Shown here piece after piece: positions 63,842-64,000 of a stretch of DNA of 64,000 bases. The position numbers were made by a program, and so were the translations under genes. The stretch spans positions 248,001-312,000 of the forward strand of contig JBCCHF010000001.1 of the NCBI GenBank assembly GCA_039028895.1, written 5' to 3'. Each line of letters begins with the position of its first letter. The stretch's first letter is position 1. The notes beneath the pieces were generated by a model, which searched no databases, was not told the DNA's origin, and worked only from the letters and a program-made list of their open reading frames with translations. The stretch comes from JAHDCJ01 sp039028895. GTDB taxonomy: Bacteria; Bacteroidota; Bacteroidia; Chitinophagales; Saprospiraceae.

Positions 63842-64000
63842 CCCGAATGGTACTTTAGGTACTTAATCTCACTGTATTATAGGCAGTGGATTTTGATAAT
63901 TGTTTTTATCAGTAAATATGTAGCACAATGTTGTTTACATTTTTGTAGATAAAATCGCTTATCTAATGTAGTTTTTGTAACTTCGGATATCCAACCACGG

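Noticed and set aside
63842..64000. Possible further gene or strong terminator at the right end
   Set aside because: Only short weak inverted repeats (for example TGATAA/TTATCA near 63895-63912) and AT-rich sequence are seen. No frame is open enough to call a partial gene.

Overview
The window reads as a chromosomal segment of a Bacteroidota bacterium, most likely of the Saprospira/Lewinella/Haliscomenobacter type. This is inferred from gene content, not from a database search. The pointers are three cargo proteins with type IX secretion (T9SS) C-terminal sorting domains, very long SprB-repeat and Ig-like adhesins, a PorP/SprF plus OmpA (PorE-like) pair, a hybrid two-component regulator, TPR histidine kinases and weak Shine-Dalgarno signals. 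No rRNA, tRNA, CRISPR array, transposase or phage gene is visible.

Layout. (1) 1-8322: mostly minus-strand genes. They are an edge-truncated membrane-anchored protein, a TPR/SH3b membrane protein, a TerB-like protein, two small unknowns, an unknown helical protein on the plus strand, a six-helix membrane protein and an M1-family metallopeptidase. (2) 8567-14924: a 1390-residue one-piece hybrid sensor/AraC regulator, followed by a small lipoprotein and a secreted protein with a phospholipase A2-like C-terminus. A paired direct repeat and a decayed copy of the regulator's 3' end lie between them. (3) 15034-23368: a minus-strand purine (urate) catabolic operon. In transcription order it runs: secreted esterase, allantoinase, allantoicase, membrane cytochrome-type urate oxidase PuuD, OHCU decarboxylase, HIU hydrolase, an HpcH/CitE-like enzyme, XdhC. 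(4) 23438-29190: a TPR histidine kinase/LuxR response-regulator pair, a small ORF, a Cys-rich secreted protein and a VCBS-repeat T9SS cargo. (5) 29224-35221: acyl-CoA ligase, a methyltransferase, and the two subunits of xanthine dehydrogenase. (6) 35569-45064: a surface-adhesin cassette made of a 25-repeat SprB-like adhesin with a type B sorting domain, PorP/SprF and a PorE-like OmpA lipoprotein. (7) 45061-49774: a TPR protein, a HAD phosphatase, an FMN glutamate-synthase-like protein and an atypical SDR. (8) 49961-63841: one giant gene of 4626 residues. It carries two parallel beta-helix modules, about 29 Ig-like repeats of 80 residues, a VCBS propeller, two HYR modules, seven SprB-like repeats and a type A sorting domain.

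How the genes work together. XdhA/XdhB (with XdhC for cofactor maturation) would turn hypoxanthine/xanthine into urate. PuuD, UraH, UraD, AllB and allantoicase would carry urate to ureidoglycolate plus urea. No ureidoglycolate lyase is seen. The HpcH/CitE-like enzyme inside the operon is a candidate for handling the C2 product. The remaining theme is the cell surface: three T9SS cargo proteins, two of them giant repeat proteins.

The most original observation is in the giant protein. Its 80-residue repeats follow a cysteine code in which adjacent repeats lose complementary cysteines, which predicts disulfides between repeats. A whole propeller is also inserted inside one repeat.
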